A stretch of 64,000 nt of DNA from CBDBON01 sp965208395 (GCA_965208395.1 CBDBON010000003.1:744001-808000); one strand, 5' to 3'; shown: positions 26,215 through 35,175, numbered from the stretch's first letter. The notes: generated from the sequence alone by a model not told the origin. Numbers and translations are program-made.

Positions 26215-26595
26215 CAGGGCGTACCTTCGCCTGGGCCTGGTTCGATCTTCCACAGCCCAGTATCAAGGCGCAAACCACCGGCGTCAAGAAGGCCGAAGCG
26301 CCGTAATCCAGTCGCCCTAGCGCTCGATTGGCAGCAACGCCTAGATACGGGGGAGGTCAGCTCCAGAGCGGAGCTCGCGCGCCAACTCGGGGTCTCAAGT
26401 GCCTATGTGTCGCGTGTCCTGGGTTTGCTTCACCTCGCACCGGACGCGAGGTCATTGATTCTGAGCATAGGCGACCCTATCGAGGGAAATGGGTTCGGCA
26501 TTCATACCTTGCGGTCCCTGCTGCACCTTCCGGGAGACGAGCAGATCAGCAGGATCAAGGAAGCGCAGAATCCGAGGCGTGATCCTTCTGCCTGA
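26215..26595 (+). pseudogene. Degraded recombinase-tail / KorB-like helix-turn-helix fragment
   Basis: One frame carries LPQPSIKAQTTGVKKAEAP and stops near 26306; a second frame continues RNPVALALDWQQRLDTGEVS followed by SRAELARQLGVSSAYVSRVL (helix-turn-helix) and LLHLAPDARSLILSIGDP, ending at 26595. Together they resemble the C-terminal HTH tails found after serine-recombinase-type proteins, broken by a frameshift and lacking the catalytic domain. I read it as a mobile-element relic. The frame boundary near 26300-26320 is approximate and no start codon is evident. Confidence 0.5.
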
Positions 26596-27056
26596 TCGCG
26601 AACCATACATCAAGTGGGTGTCTGCGGTGAGCTCGCAGAAGCGAAGCGCCAAGAGAAGGCGGACTGCGGCCCTGAAGACTGACGTCGCGCTCTTGTTTGC
26701 TGAAGCTCCGGAATCATCCGCAACGCCGGGGGCAGAAAGCGTGTTCGGCGCTGCTCCACTGCCATTGGTCACGTCACCGGGAGTGGCGACGTGACCCAGA
26801 GCCGTCCGAAAGTCAGGCGCCAGCCCCGCCAGCAGTATGAGGCCGGCCACCTCTGTCCGCGACAGGTCGAGGGCTTTACCGAAGACCTTCAGCCGCTGCG
26901 CTGTAGCTGTCACAGCTCGGCCGATCCGCGAACGCCCCGATAACCACGCGGGTCTCATCTACAGCGCGGGCAGCTCCGCGGATCGACTCTCGTGCGCCTT
27001 CGCCAGCACTCCTCCTGCGTCGTCTAGGTGCGTGGGTTCATACGGTCGGATCTCCA
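26596..27056. other. Non-coding stretch after the recombinase relic
   Basis: About 460 bp in which I find no convincing gene. Open frames on both strands (for example 26452-26958, minus) have no recognisable domain and overlap the relic. It is probably decayed mobile DNA. Confidence 0.45.
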
Positions 27057-28436
27057 TCAGGGCTCGAGTCGGGTGTGCCAGACGAACTCATGCTCGGGTA
27101 GCAACTCTGGGTGGAACGCGCTGACTAAGTCTCGCAGCAGGACGTCCACGCGGAAGCTCTGCCCGGTCGCGAAGATGTCGGCCCCGCGGGCGAACTGATG
27201 GATGGCCTGCCCCTCCCTCAGCGCCTTGAATGAGGCGTTGAGCGGCTGGTAGGCGAGGGAGCCGGCGACGGTATTACCCAACCGGGTGTCCGCGAAGTAG
27301 GTGGTGTCGATCCAGATGTCGGCGTCCGCGCCCAGGTCTATCACTCGTTCCAGCGGTAGCGGCGAGGTCAGCGGTACGTCAGTGATCTCGCGCTGGAGGA
27401 TCGGGATTCCACCGGCATCCTCGATCAGCCGGATATCGATCCGGTTGGCTGGCTTGGTCGCCCAGAGGCCCGCTCTGTTGATCGAACCGAAGAGCACGGT
27501 CGGCGCCTCCGTCGCGGAGTCGGCGACGTGTTGTCGGAGGGCCTCGTATTTCACGAACACCGGCTCGAGGACCTCGTTCGCTCTTGCCTCGGCGTTGAAG
27601 AAGAGTGACACGAACTTGATCTCCTCGGCGCTGCCAAGCGGCGGCTCCCAGTATGAGTTGTAGGCGACGGCGTTGAGGCCCAACTCCCGGGCCTGGTCGG
27701 TCAGGTCATAGCTGAACGCCACGTGAAAGAGCTCCGGGGCAGCGTCCAGGATGGGTTCAAAGCTGTTCGACGCACGTGCGGGGATGGCGAGCCCGTCTTC
27801 GAAGCGGCGGTTGATGTTCGGCAGGTAATCGAGCCCGGAGGCCCGGACGTTCGCACCGAGCACGGTATCATAGAGGCCAAGGGTCTCCAGCGCCACGAAC
27901 CACCCGCTGCCGGAGGCGGTCCAGAAGCTGCCTGCGGGGATCGGGATGACGTGCGCGCCTGCGAGATCACCGGAGAGGTCAGGCGTTGGCGCCCCGCATT
28001 GGACAAGGACGTACGTCACCTGCCTGGCGTTCTGGACGTTGGGGACCGGCTCGACCGTGAGGACCTTGTAGTGCCCCTGGTAGCGCACGCTCCAACCCTC
28101 GGCGTAGACCGCCTCCACCTTGTCCGGGAAGTAGTCAACACCTGGCTGGAAGTCGGTCAAGCAACCGCGGGGGTTGCTGGTGATGGGCGTAGTAGTTGGC
28201 GTCGCAGTTGGGACCTCTGTGGGTGTAGTAGTTGGCGTCGCAGTTGGGACCTCTGCGGGCGCAGTAGTTGGCGTCGCGGTTGGGACCTCTGTGGGCGCAG
28301 TAGTTGGCGTCGCAGTTGGGACCTCTGTGGGCGCAGTAGTTGGCGTCGGCTCCGAGTCGCTGCAAGCCACGACGATCCCCAGGGCCGCTAAAGCCAGCAG
28401 CCAGATCGCAACTCTGCGGGTTGAAAATTGCTTCAT
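27057..28436 (-). CDS. Periplasmic-binding-type lipoprotein (FepB/BtuF-like ABC transporter receptor)
   Basis: A 459-residue lipoprotein: signal MKQFSTRRVAIWLLALAALG ending in lipobox IVVAC, about five 12-residue Pro/Thr linker repeats (TEVPTATPTTAP-like), then a two-lobed class III binding domain (VLTVEPVPNVQNARQVTYVL, ETLGLYDTVLGANVRA, APELFHVAFSYDLTDQARELG, IDLGADADIWID). This fold binds siderophores, heme, cobalamin or metal chelates. ATG 28436 follows TTGGAGGA. No permease or ATPase gene is adjacent. Upstream it carries a promoter and the palindrome shared with the CobW gene, so metal-dependent control is likely. Ligand unknown. Confidence 0.85.
   Translation of the reverse strand: MKQFSTRRVAIWLLALAALGIVVACSDSEPTPTTAPTEVPTATPTTAPTEVPTATPTTAPAEVPTATPTTTPTEVPTATPTTTPITSNPRGCLTDFQPGVDYFPDKVEAVYAEGWSVRYQGHYKVLTVEPVPNVQNARQVTYVLVQCGAPTPDLSGDLAGAHVIPIPAGSFWTASGSGWFVALETLGLYDTVLGANVRASGLDYLPNINRRFEDGLAIPARASNSFEPILDAAPELFHVAFSYDLTDQARELGLNAVAYNSYWEPPLGSAEEIKFVSLFFNAEARANEVLEPVFVKYEALRQHVADSATEAPTVLFGSINRAGLWATKPANRIDIRLIEDAGGIPILQREITDVPLTSPLPLERVIDLGADADIWIDTTYFADTRLGNTVAGSLAYQPLNASFKALREGQAIHQFARGADIFATGQSFRVDVLLRDLVSAFHPELLPEHEFVWHTRLEP
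28189..28348. repeat. 36-bp tandem repeat encoding the Pro/Thr linker
   Basis: Four complete 36-bp units (28189-28224, 28225-28260, 28261-28296, 28297-28332) and a partial fifth, differing at only a few positions, encode the TEVPTATPTTAP-like linker of the binding lipoprotein. Prone to length change by slippage. Confidence 0.9.
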
Positions 28437-28483
28437 CAACAAGTCCTCCAAGTCTATTGATATCGTGTGCTCAGTAGCTTATT

Positions 28484-28526
28484 GATACCTAGTATATAGA
28501 ATAGAGCCTTCAAAACATAGTTTCAA
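28484..28526 (-). promoter_or_regulatory. Promoter and palindromic operator of the binding-lipoprotein gene
   Basis: On the minus strand, TTGAAA (28526-28521) and TATTCT (28503-28498) are 17 bp apart. GATACCTAGTAT (28484-28495 on the plus strand) covers the expected transcription start. The identical 12-mer lies just downstream of the -10 box of the CobW gene (41873-41884). A repressor site is inferred. Confidence 0.55.
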
Positions 28527-28646
28527 GTACAATATACAGATATGTAGTATCAGTAGGAAGCCCAAGAAAGAACTCAATTGCATGGCACGTGCACAGCACG
28601 TGAACGCGCGGGGCGCATTTAGCTACGACAAGGGCCAGAAATGACA

Positions 28647-28676
28647 AGATCCCGAGGAGTGAGTCCCCCGGGATCT
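28647..28676 (-). terminator. Hairpin downstream of tRNA-Asn
   Basis: AGATCCCG (28647-28654) pairs with CGGGATCT (28669-28676) around a 14-nt loop, about 40 bp beyond the tRNA 3' end. Only a weak U-run follows, so a terminator role is tentative. Confidence 0.35.
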
Positions 28677-28717
28677 GGCGTTAACTAGTGGGGCGCCTGA
28701 GTTCGTGGTAGAAAACT

Positions 28718-28792
28718 TGGCTCCGCAGGCAGGATTCGAACCTGCGACCCGCCGGTTAACAGCCGGCTGCTCTACCACTGAGCTACTGCGGA
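28718..28792 (-). tRNA. tRNA-Asn (GTT)
   Basis: A complete cloverleaf read on the minus strand: acceptor TCCGCAG/CTGCGGA, D-arm GCTCAGTGGTAGAGC, anticodon loop CTGTTAA (anticodon GTT), T-arm GCAGG-TTCGAAT-CCTGC, discriminator G and an encoded CCA (28720-28718). It stands alone between the binding-lipoprotein gene and a VOC gene. Confidence 0.96.
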
Positions 28793-28890
28793 GCGCCGAA
28801 GGAAGACGGCCCAAAGGGGCCGCTCAGCTAGGATAGCACCGCACTGGATGCAGGCTCAAGCTCGTCCGTCCGGTCGGAGCTTCTGACGAT

Positions 28891-29313
28891 TCAGTCCTGC
28901 GCCTGCTCGCAGTCGACCTGCCAGTTGATGCCGAACCTGTCCGTGCACGACCCGAAGTACGACCCCCAGAACATGTCTTGGAGCTCCATCGTGACGTTCC
29001 CGCCCTCCGATAGCGCGGCGAAGATCCTTTCCGTCTCCTCCCGGCTCTCCGGGTTGACCGAGACGGAGAAGTTGTTGCCCGCCACATGCGGCGGCCCGAA
29101 TCCGGATGGGACGTCGCTGCCCATCAGCATGCTCGACCCGATCGGATACGAGACGTGCATGACCTGGTCGAGCTCCTCCTCCTGCATCGGCATCTCGCCG
29201 GGCGGCATGTTGCGGAAGGTCTCTAAGACCGCGAACTCGCCTCCGAACACCGTCCTGTAGAACTCGAAGGCCTCGCGGCAGCCGCCGTTGAAGTTGAGAT
29301 ATATGCTAATCAT
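28891..29313 (-). CDS. VOC-family (PhnB/glyoxalase-like) protein
   Basis: A 140-residue PhnB-type vicinal-oxygen-chelate protein: MISIYLNFNGGCREAFEFYRTVFGG at the N-terminus, SSMLMGSDVP and NNFSVSVNPES in the middle, and the ending FGSCTDRFGINWQVDC. The DRFGINWQ motif is the usual C-terminal mark. These proteins are often small-molecule-binding or of unknown activity. ATG 29313 follows GAGGAG. It lies 61 bp downstream of the selenoprotein gene on the same strand. Confidence 0.9.
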   Translation of the reverse strand: MISIYLNFNGGCREAFEFYRTVFGGEFAVLETFRNMPPGEMPMQEEELDQVMHVSYPIGSSMLMGSDVPSGFGPPHVAGNNFSVSVNPESREETERIFAALSEGGNVTMELQDMFWGSYFGSCTDRFGINWQVDCEQAQD

Positions 29314-29374
29314 CGTCGCTCCTCTTGGGTTGTGTGTTAGTCGCCCCGGTCTGATGTAAACATCGTACCAGAGT

Positions 29375-31015
29375 CTACGGACGGTACTGGTCGACGCCGA
29401 CTGTCGATACGCCCTCCCCGGTGGGCATCACGAGAGTCTTGGCGCGGTCGGCGCCCACTACGACGATGTGCCACCGGTCGACGCTCTCCAGCACGGGGAC
29501 GGTGATGTCCAGACGCTCCTTCTCGGTCAACCCCTGCAGCCATCGCCACTGGCTGCCCACCCGGGCGTCGTCTATGGGCATGTAGTGGACCATCTTGCCC
29601 AGGCTCTGATTGGCGTGGAAGTGGATTAACTGCCTGGCCTCCTGCTTGGAGAAGCCCTGTCCGCCGACGGGCCGGGCCACGTCGGGCGGCATGAGGATCA
29701 GACGCTCGCCGCTGTGACGGGGACCCATACCGCGGGTGCCGAAGGTGCTCCCGTAGGCTATGGTCTTGAGCAGCCCCTCCGCAGAGGTGTTCCCCTGGTC
29801 CTGGACGTCGAGCTCGCCGTCGGTGATGAAGACGCTGACCGTGCTGTCGCCGGCGCCGAATCCCCGGTCGACGTGAAACGGCGTCCACGGGCTCATCTCC
29901 TCGTTCTCGGCGATGCAGTGGACGAACTTGCGTGTCGTGCCGATCGTGTCCATATCCATCTGGCCCGGATACCAGTGGCCCAGGTTGCGCAGGCACAGCG
30001 AGAAGGCTCGACCGATCGTGATGTTCGTCTCGTTGTCGCGTCCGGGGCCGAGACCCGAGCGCGGGTTGATGTCCAGGTCCTTTGCGATCGGGCCGTTGAC
30101 GACCAGGAGTGGCGCGTGGGGGCTGGTGGACATGAGCAGCGACTTGCCCCCGTGCTCACCGATCTCGGACAGCGCCCTGACTGCGGCTATGATGACAGGC
30201 ATCTGCTCAGGCCTCGCGCCCGCCATAGCCGCGTTGACGGCGACCTTCTCGACGGTCGCGAGACCGAAGCCTGGGGGCATGTCGCAGACGAGCTCGCCGG
30301 GGTCGAGGCAGGTGCCCGCGACCAGGGCGTCGACCGCTTCCGGCGTCGGCGGGTGCAGGATGAGCGAGTCGCCCCAGTCGCGGCGCAGCCACCGCTCGTT
30401 CATCTTCAGAATGGCGTCCCAACGGTCGTCGCCCTCGAACCGCTCCGTGGCGGCCGCAGGGTCGCGCTCTCCGCGGCCGTGCCGGTGGTCGACTGTGAGC
30501 ACCTCGATGATGTCGTCGATCGCGGCCTCGGTCTGGCTGACGCACAGCTCTGGCGCCAGGTTACGGTAGATCCGAGGGACGATGACGAACTGGAGGTCCG
30601 GCATCGCGAAGGCGCGGGAGCTCGCTATCGCGTCCTCTTCGAAGCGTCCCGATACGATCGGGATGGCGGGCGTGCCCGTCTTCTCGATCTCGATCATGTC
30701 GTGGACCATCCACGACGCGCACGTCCCTCAGTCTGCGGTCGCGCCGATGACGACGTCACACTCCTTCGCCGCCTGTTGGACTATCGGGGGAGGCGCAGGA
30801 TAGTTTCCGCCGGTGTAGAAGTTGACCGTCACGTTGTCGAAACGCTCCTGGATCATCTCACCCGCGCGCCTGAGTGCGATGTCGCCGCCGTGCGTGCCGC
30901 TCCACAGCAGGCCGACGGTCTTGTCGGCCAGCGTCTCGGGCCTCGCGCTGATGCTCATAGAGTTCATCAGCCCGCGCTGCTGGCCGACGGGGTTGAGTAC
31001 TTCGAGAAGATGCAT
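29375..31015 (-). CDS. UGSC-family selenoprotein (Sec encoded by in-frame UGA)
   Basis: Two abutting open frames (95 codons, then the rest) form one 546-residue protein if the TGA at 30730-30728 is read as selenocysteine 96. The junction reads VIGATAD-Sec-GTCASW, matching the U-G-S-C motif of the UGSC family, in which selenoprotein forms were recognised in metagenomes. A SECIS-like hairpin begins 11 nt after the UGA. The continuation MVHDMIEIEKTGTPAIPIVS stays in frame, and the protein runs to GVSTVGVDQYRP. ATG 31015 follows GGAGGG. The activity of the family is unknown (cysteine-hydrolase-like proposals exist); the Sec/Cys pair suggests redox or nucleophilic catalysis. selA, selB and selC must lie elsewhere. 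An annotation ending at the UGA would be wrong. Confidence 0.88.
30698..30716 (-). promoter_or_regulatory. Bacterial SECIS-like hairpin
   Basis: On the mRNA strand GTCGTGG-ATGGT-CCACGAC forms a perfect 7-bp stem (8 bp with a 3-nt loop) with G residues in the loop. It starts exactly 11 nt after the UGA, the spacing of the E. coli fdhF upper stem-loop that SelB recognises. Confidence 0.7.
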
Positions 31016-31076
31016 GGTACCCTCCGTGGAGTGAATGCGACGCAGCTCCGATTATACAGGAGACTCGGTTGCGGGG

Positions 31077-31568
31077 ATGGAGTCTGGCTTGGCAATGACA
31101 GGGTTTCCCAGACCGGACAGGCCGGAGATGCCGGCAAGCTACGGCGTGGGCGACCCGCAGTACGGGTTCGAGCCGATAGAGTGGTCGTGGGTCGAGCAGA
31201 GGCTCACGGAGGCCCGGAGCTACTGGATCGCCACCACCCGCGCCGGTGGAAGTCCGCACTCGGTACCCGTATGGGGCCTGTGGACAGACGGCGCGTTCCA
31301 CTTCTTCACCGACCCTGAGTCGCTCAAGGCGCGCACCATCGCGCGGGACCCCCGCGCCGTCGTACACTTGGAGAGCGGAGACGACGTGGTCATCCTGGAG
31401 GGGACGGTCGAGCCATGTCGTCCGACGCGGGAAGTGATCGAGGCGTACGAATCGAAGTATGGCCTCTCCCTCGGAGACGACCCCGGAGGGATGTTTCGGC
31501 TGAGGCGGACGAAGGCGCTCGCCTGGCGCGAGTCGGACTTCCCCAGGTCGGCGACACGGTGGGCGTAG
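31077..31568 (+). CDS. Pyridoxamine 5'-phosphate oxidase-fold (PPOX) protein
   Basis: A 163-residue split-barrel flavin-binding-type protein: EQRLTEARSYWIATTRAGG, SPHSVPVWGLWTDGAFHFFT, KARTIARDPRAVVHLESGDD and VVILEGTVEP are typical of the PPOX superfamily, which uses FMN, F420 or heme. The cofactor cannot be told. ATG at 31077 has GGAG upstream; ATG 31095 is a possible alternative. It is divergent from the selenoprotein gene and 4 bp upstream of the pentapeptide-repeat gene. Confidence 0.85.
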   Translation: MESGLAMTGFPRPDRPEMPASYGVGDPQYGFEPIEWSWVEQRLTEARSYWIATTRAGGSPHSVPVWGLWTDGAFHFFTDPESLKARTIARDPRAVVHLESGDDVVILEGTVEPCRPTREVIEAYESKYGLSLGDDPGGMFRLRRTKALAWRESDFPRSATRWA

Positions 31569-31572
31569 GCGG

Positions 31573-32334
31573 ATGGCCTTGGCGGAGTATGAGGACCTGA
31601 CCATCACCGACGGAGACCGGCTCTTCGGGATGCTGGACTCCGAGACGGTGTTCAGGCGGTGCCGCTTCGACGATGCGGAACTTGCCGGCATTGAGGCCGA
31701 CTCGCTCTCGTTGGAGGAGTGTTCCCTGAGGGGTGCGGACCTGACCGGACTGCTCTGTCCTGCCCTCCGGATCAGGGACTCCGCGCTCGATGGAGCCATC
31801 CTGCGAGGCGTCGAGGCCTACGAGGCCGAGATCACCGGCTCCACCTTCACTTCGGCCGATCTGACGCGGTCGAAGCTTAACCTGTCCCGTATCACCGACT
31901 GCGACTTCTCCGGCGCGGCTTTCGACGACGCGAACCTGTTCGGTGCGGACCTGACTGGATCACGGTTCAGGGGGGTGGACCTGGCGAAGGCGCTGATGGA
32001 CGGCACGAAGCTGGAGCGCGTCGACTTCAGTCTGGCGTCGCTGAGGGGGCATGGCTTTGGATCGCAGAGACTGGCTCGCGTGAATCTGACAGAGGCCGAT
32101 CTCGCAGCCTGCGACTTCACGGACGCGGTCTTCGACGGCTGCTATCTGGTCGGAGCGTTTATGGACGAGGAGACCCGGCTCGACGGCGCGGACCTGCGTG
32201 GAGCGGTAATCTCCGGCGAACACCTCGTCAGGGCGAGCCTGCGGGGAGCGGTGATGCTGCCAACGCAGGCAAAAGCTCTCGTCTTCGAAGGTTTTGGGAT
32301 CGTCGTGGACGACTCAGTACCGCGGAGGGAGTGA
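31573..32334 (+). CDS. Pentapeptide-repeat protein
   Basis: A 253-residue protein built almost entirely of A(D/N)Lxx-type pentapeptides, for example GADLTGLL, GAILRGVEA, SADLTRSKLN, DANLFGADLTGSRF and GADLRGAVISGE. It should fold as a right-handed quadrilateral beta-helix. Some such proteins mimic DNA and protect gyrase, but most have no known role. It is probably co-transcribed with the PPOX gene (4-bp gap) and convergent with the lyase-like gene. Confidence 0.9.
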   Translation: MALAEYEDLTITDGDRLFGMLDSETVFRRCRFDDAELAGIEADSLSLEECSLRGADLTGLLCPALRIRDSALDGAILRGVEAYEAEITGSTFTSADLTRSKLNLSRITDCDFSGAAFDDANLFGADLTGSRFRGVDLAKALMDGTKLERVDFSLASLRGHGFGSQRLARVNLTEADLAACDFTDAVFDGCYLVGAFMDEETRLDGADLRGAVISGEHLVRASLRGAVMLPTQAKALVFEGFGIVVDDSVPRRE

Positions 32335-32370
32335 GAGACCGCGACGAACGGAGGGCGCCCGCCCGCCGGT

Positions 32371-33876
32371 TCACCGGACGATGGCTGCGACGGCCCGCCT
32401 GAGTGATCCCCGCGACTCGTCGACCTGCGCGTCCACGTCGGTCAGCCAGGCCCTGTGAGACTCTAGGAGCCGGCGCGCGGCGCCAATCTGGCGGCGGACG
32501 TCCTCCGGGCTGGCGCCGCCCAGCGTCACGCGGCTGTTGACGAACGACACGGGATCGAGCGCCTCCCTCACGACATCCGGCTCCAGGCCCGGCGGAACGG
32601 CGCCTATCTCCTCCGCGGCCCTGTCCAGCAGCGCTGAATCGACCTCCATCGGGACAAGTCCCCTCTCGACGCACATTCGCACGAGTCGGCCCACGATGGA
32701 ATGCGCCTCGCGGAAGGGCATCCCGCGCTCTCGAACGAGCAGGTCGGCCAGATGGTTGGCGGTCGCGAAGCTGCGTCTCGCGGCGTTGAGCATCCTGTCT
32801 CGGTCGACGCCTAGATGCTGAAGGGTCTCGGTGTTGATCCTGAGTAGCCCCTCGACGAGCGGCCCGTACGTCTCCACCTCCGGAGGCTCCAGGTACGAGT
32901 CGGATGATGTGGCGCCCATCAGCGCCGCCAGCGCCGAGGCGGTCCAGCCCGAGGCGTGACGCGCGGTCACCCGGGTGCGCTCCCAGACGTGTGGGTTCTT
33001 CTTCTGCGGCATGATGCTGCTGGATCCGGAGTGGTGGTCGGCGGGCTCGACCATGCCGAACTCCTCGGAGAACCATACGTACAGGTCGCTGGTCAGATAG
33101 TGGAGGGTTGCCAGCAGTGTCGCGTATGCCGATGCCGCCTCCGCCCGGAAGATGTACGTCCGGGACACCCGCGCGTTCTGAGTGAGCGCGTCGAATCCGA
33201 GCAGCTCCCTCGTGCGCTCCCGGTCCAGCGGCCAGCTCGTGCCCGCGATCGACGCCGTTCCCAGGGCGTTGAGATTGGTGTGACGATAGGCGAGTTGGAG
33301 CCGGTCGACGTCTTGGGCGTGGAGCCAGAACTGCGCCAGGAGGTGGTGTCCGAAGGTTATCGGTTGAGCGGCCTGCAGGTGCGTGTATCCGGGAAGGACG
33401 GTGTCGAAATGCTCCTCGCCCTTGGCTATGAGCGCCTCCTGCCAGGCATGCAGGGCGCCCAACACCCCTCGGAGCTGGTCGCGAAGCTGCAGCCGCATCA
33501 CGGCTGCCCCCCTGTCGGTGCGACTGCGTCCGGTGTGCATCCGGCCGGCCGCGTCATGGCCGATCTCTCTGGTCAGGTAGGCCTCTATCTGGAAGAGGCT
33601 GCTGTCCTTCGAGGCATCCAGGGGAATCGAGTCCGGACCGGCCTCCAGCGCCCCATTGAGAGCGCGGCAGATCGCCGCAGCGTCTGTCCGGGATATGATT
33701 CCGCATTCGGCTAGCATCACCGTGTGGGCCAGGTCTACGGTCAGCTCGGCGGCGAAGCGGCCCGGCTCCCGCAGCGGCAGGATCTCGGGACGTGTGAGAA
33801 GCTCCTGGAAGAGCGCCGACGGTGCGGAGTCGAGTCTCCCCTCGGTGAATCGGACCGGATCGCCTTCTCGTTCCAT
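32371..33876 (-). CDS. Argininosuccinate-lyase-family protein (divergent paralogue)
   Basis: A 501-residue member of the aspartase/fumarase superfamily, ASL branch. The signature GSSSIMPQKKNP and the general-acid segment PGYTHLQAAQP are intact, and the length is close to ArgH. However, the substrate loop HTARSRNDQ of true argininosuccinate lyase reads HTGRSRTDR (Asn to Thr, Gln to Arg), and KKNPD is KKNPH. I therefore expect C-N bond cleavage of another succinyl-type substrate, although a divergent ArgH is possible. Its ATG lies 5 bp downstream of an LLM flavoenzyme gene, so the two act together more likely than with arginine synthesis; no other arg genes are near. Confidence 0.85.
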   Translation of the reverse strand: MEREGDPVRFTEGRLDSAPSALFQELLTRPEILPLREPGRFAAELTVDLAHTVMLAECGIISRTDAAAICRALNGALEAGPDSIPLDASKDSSLFQIEAYLTREIGHDAAGRMHTGRSRTDRGAAVMRLQLRDQLRGVLGALHAWQEALIAKGEEHFDTVLPGYTHLQAAQPITFGHHLLAQFWLHAQDVDRLQLAYRHTNLNALGTASIAGTSWPLDRERTRELLGFDALTQNARVSRTYIFRAEAASAYATLLATLHYLTSDLYVWFSEEFGMVEPADHHSGSSSIMPQKKNPHVWERTRVTARHASGWTASALAALMGATSSDSYLEPPEVETYGPLVEGLLRINTETLQHLGVDRDRMLNAARRSFATANHLADLLVRERGMPFREAHSIVGRLVRMCVERGLVPMEVDSALLDRAAEEIGAVPPGLEPDVVREALDPVSFVNSRVTLGGASPEDVRRQIGAARRLLESHRAWLTDVDAQVDESRGSLRRAVAAIVR

Positions 33877-33881
33877 GCCTG

Positions 33882-35051
33882 CTAGTCCAGGGTCTCTGCG
33901 GCCACCGCTTCGGACCTCTTGAACTCCGGGATCACGTACTTGCCGAAGAGCTCTATCGACTCCATCACCTTATCGTGGGGGATGGTGGCCGTCTGCATCA
34001 TGATCATCATCTGGTCGATGCCGGTGGCCTCGTGCTTCTTCAAGGCCTCGATGCAGCTGTCGGGATCGCCCGCGATAGTTACAGCTCGATCGGCCAATGT
34101 GTCGGCATCCAGCTGCTCGATGATGGAGTGGGCGATCGAGCCCCCGCCCGCGAGGTCGAGGGCCTCGTCGTAGCTCGCATCGAGGTCCAGGATGCGGTTG
34201 AAGTTTCTCTTGAGATGATCGGGCACCCCGCCCCACTGTTCTAGAAGCCGCCTGTACACATCCTTCTGATGCTGGGTATAAGGTCTGTCAGGGCCGAAGA
34301 AGGTCTTTATGGACTGCGCTCCCAGCTCCCGGGCCTCCCTGTTATCTTCCAGGCAGATGCCGAGCGAGGCGCTGGCCCACTGGTCGTTGACGAACCCGCC
34401 TACGGGGTTGGCGTCTCGGACCTTCTCCTTGTAGGACCGCACGTAGGGTTCCAGAGTGGCCGGGGCGCTGCAGCCTAGAGCTAGCACTCCGATACCCTTC
34501 TCTGCCGCGATATCGTAGGTCGTCGGCTGAAGCGCGGCTACCCATATGGGCGGGTGCGGTTTCTGGTAGGGCTTGGGCAGCACCTGCCGCTCCGGCATAC
34601 TCCAGAAGCGGCCCTCCCATGAGAAGAAATCGGAGTCCCATATCTTGGGGACCATTGTCAGCGACTCGTCCCACATCTCTCGCGTGTTTCGAGGGTCGAT
34701 TCCCATGCCTGTTAGCTCGTAGGCGGCCGAGCGACCGGTCCCGAAGTCCACGCGCCCATCCGACAGGTGGTCCAGCATGGCGACCCGCTCCGCCACTCTG
34801 GCCGGATGGTGATAGGGCAGTATCACTACGCCGAGACCCAGCCTGATCTGCTTGGTCCGTTGGCTCAAGGCGGCGTACACCAGCTCCGGACATGGAGACG
34901 CGGAGAACCCGGTCAGGAAATGGTGCTCTACGAACCAGAGATAGTCGAAGCCCACCTCATCGGCCAGGATGCACTGCTCCATCGTCTCCGTCAGCACGAG
35001 GTGGTCGTCCAGCGTTGGCCTCTGCATCTCGTACTGCAACGCGAGTTTCAT
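33882..35051 (-). CDS. LLM-class flavin-dependent oxidoreductase
   Basis: A 389-residue luciferase-like monooxygenase-fold enzyme: MKLALQYEMQRP, GFDYLWFVEHHFLTGFSASP, TKQIRLGLGVVILPYHHPARVAE and PPIWVAALQPTTYDIAAEKG. It would use FMNH2 or F420H2. The ATG at 35051 is preceded by GGAG inside the sequence that a longer reading (35114) would translate, so I prefer the shorter protein. It forms an operon with the lyase-like gene, 5 bp downstream. FMNH2 monooxygenases are paired with ASL-type lyases in aminopolycarboxylate degradation; that parallel is only suggestive here. Confidence 0.9.
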   Translation of the reverse strand: MKLALQYEMQRPTLDDHLVLTETMEQCILADEVGFDYLWFVEHHFLTGFSASPCPELVYAALSQRTKQIRLGLGVVILPYHHPARVAERVAMLDHLSDGRVDFGTGRSAAYELTGMGIDPRNTREMWDESLTMVPKIWDSDFFSWEGRFWSMPERQVLPKPYQKPHPPIWVAALQPTTYDIAAEKGIGVLALGCSAPATLEPYVRSYKEKVRDANPVGGFVNDQWASASLGICLEDNREARELGAQSIKTFFGPDRPYTQHQKDVYRRLLEQWGGVPDHLKRNFNRILDLDASYDEALDLAGGGSIAHSIIEQLDADTLADRAVTIAGDPDSCIEALKKHEATGIDQMMIMMQTATIPHDKVMESIELFGKYVIPEFKRSEAVAAETLD

Positions 35052-35175
35052 CGTATCTTGCTCCATAGCCGGATGGCTTCGCGTCCCACGCTCTTTGATC
35101 GGAAACGCTACCATCGGCCCTCACAGCCGTCAACGTCGATCCCTACGGGGTAGCTGTTCAGGGTTGATGCGATGA

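Noticed and set aside
26452..26958. 168-codon minus-strand protein
   Set aside because: No recognised domain; it overlaps the recombinase-tail relic antisense and has no good ribosome site.
28189..28348. Possible CRISPR array (regular 36-bp repeats)
   Set aside because: The units are contiguous with no spacers, stay in frame, and encode the Pro/Thr linker of a lipoprotein.
30728..30730. Nonsense mutation or pseudogene in the UGSC gene
   Set aside because: The frame continues unchanged for 450 codons, the residue is the known Sec/Cys position, and a SECIS-like hairpin follows at the right distance.
29714..31318. 534-codon plus-strand open frame
   Set aside because: It is the antisense shadow of the selenoprotein gene, with low-complexity Arg/Asp/Val-rich sequence and no domain.
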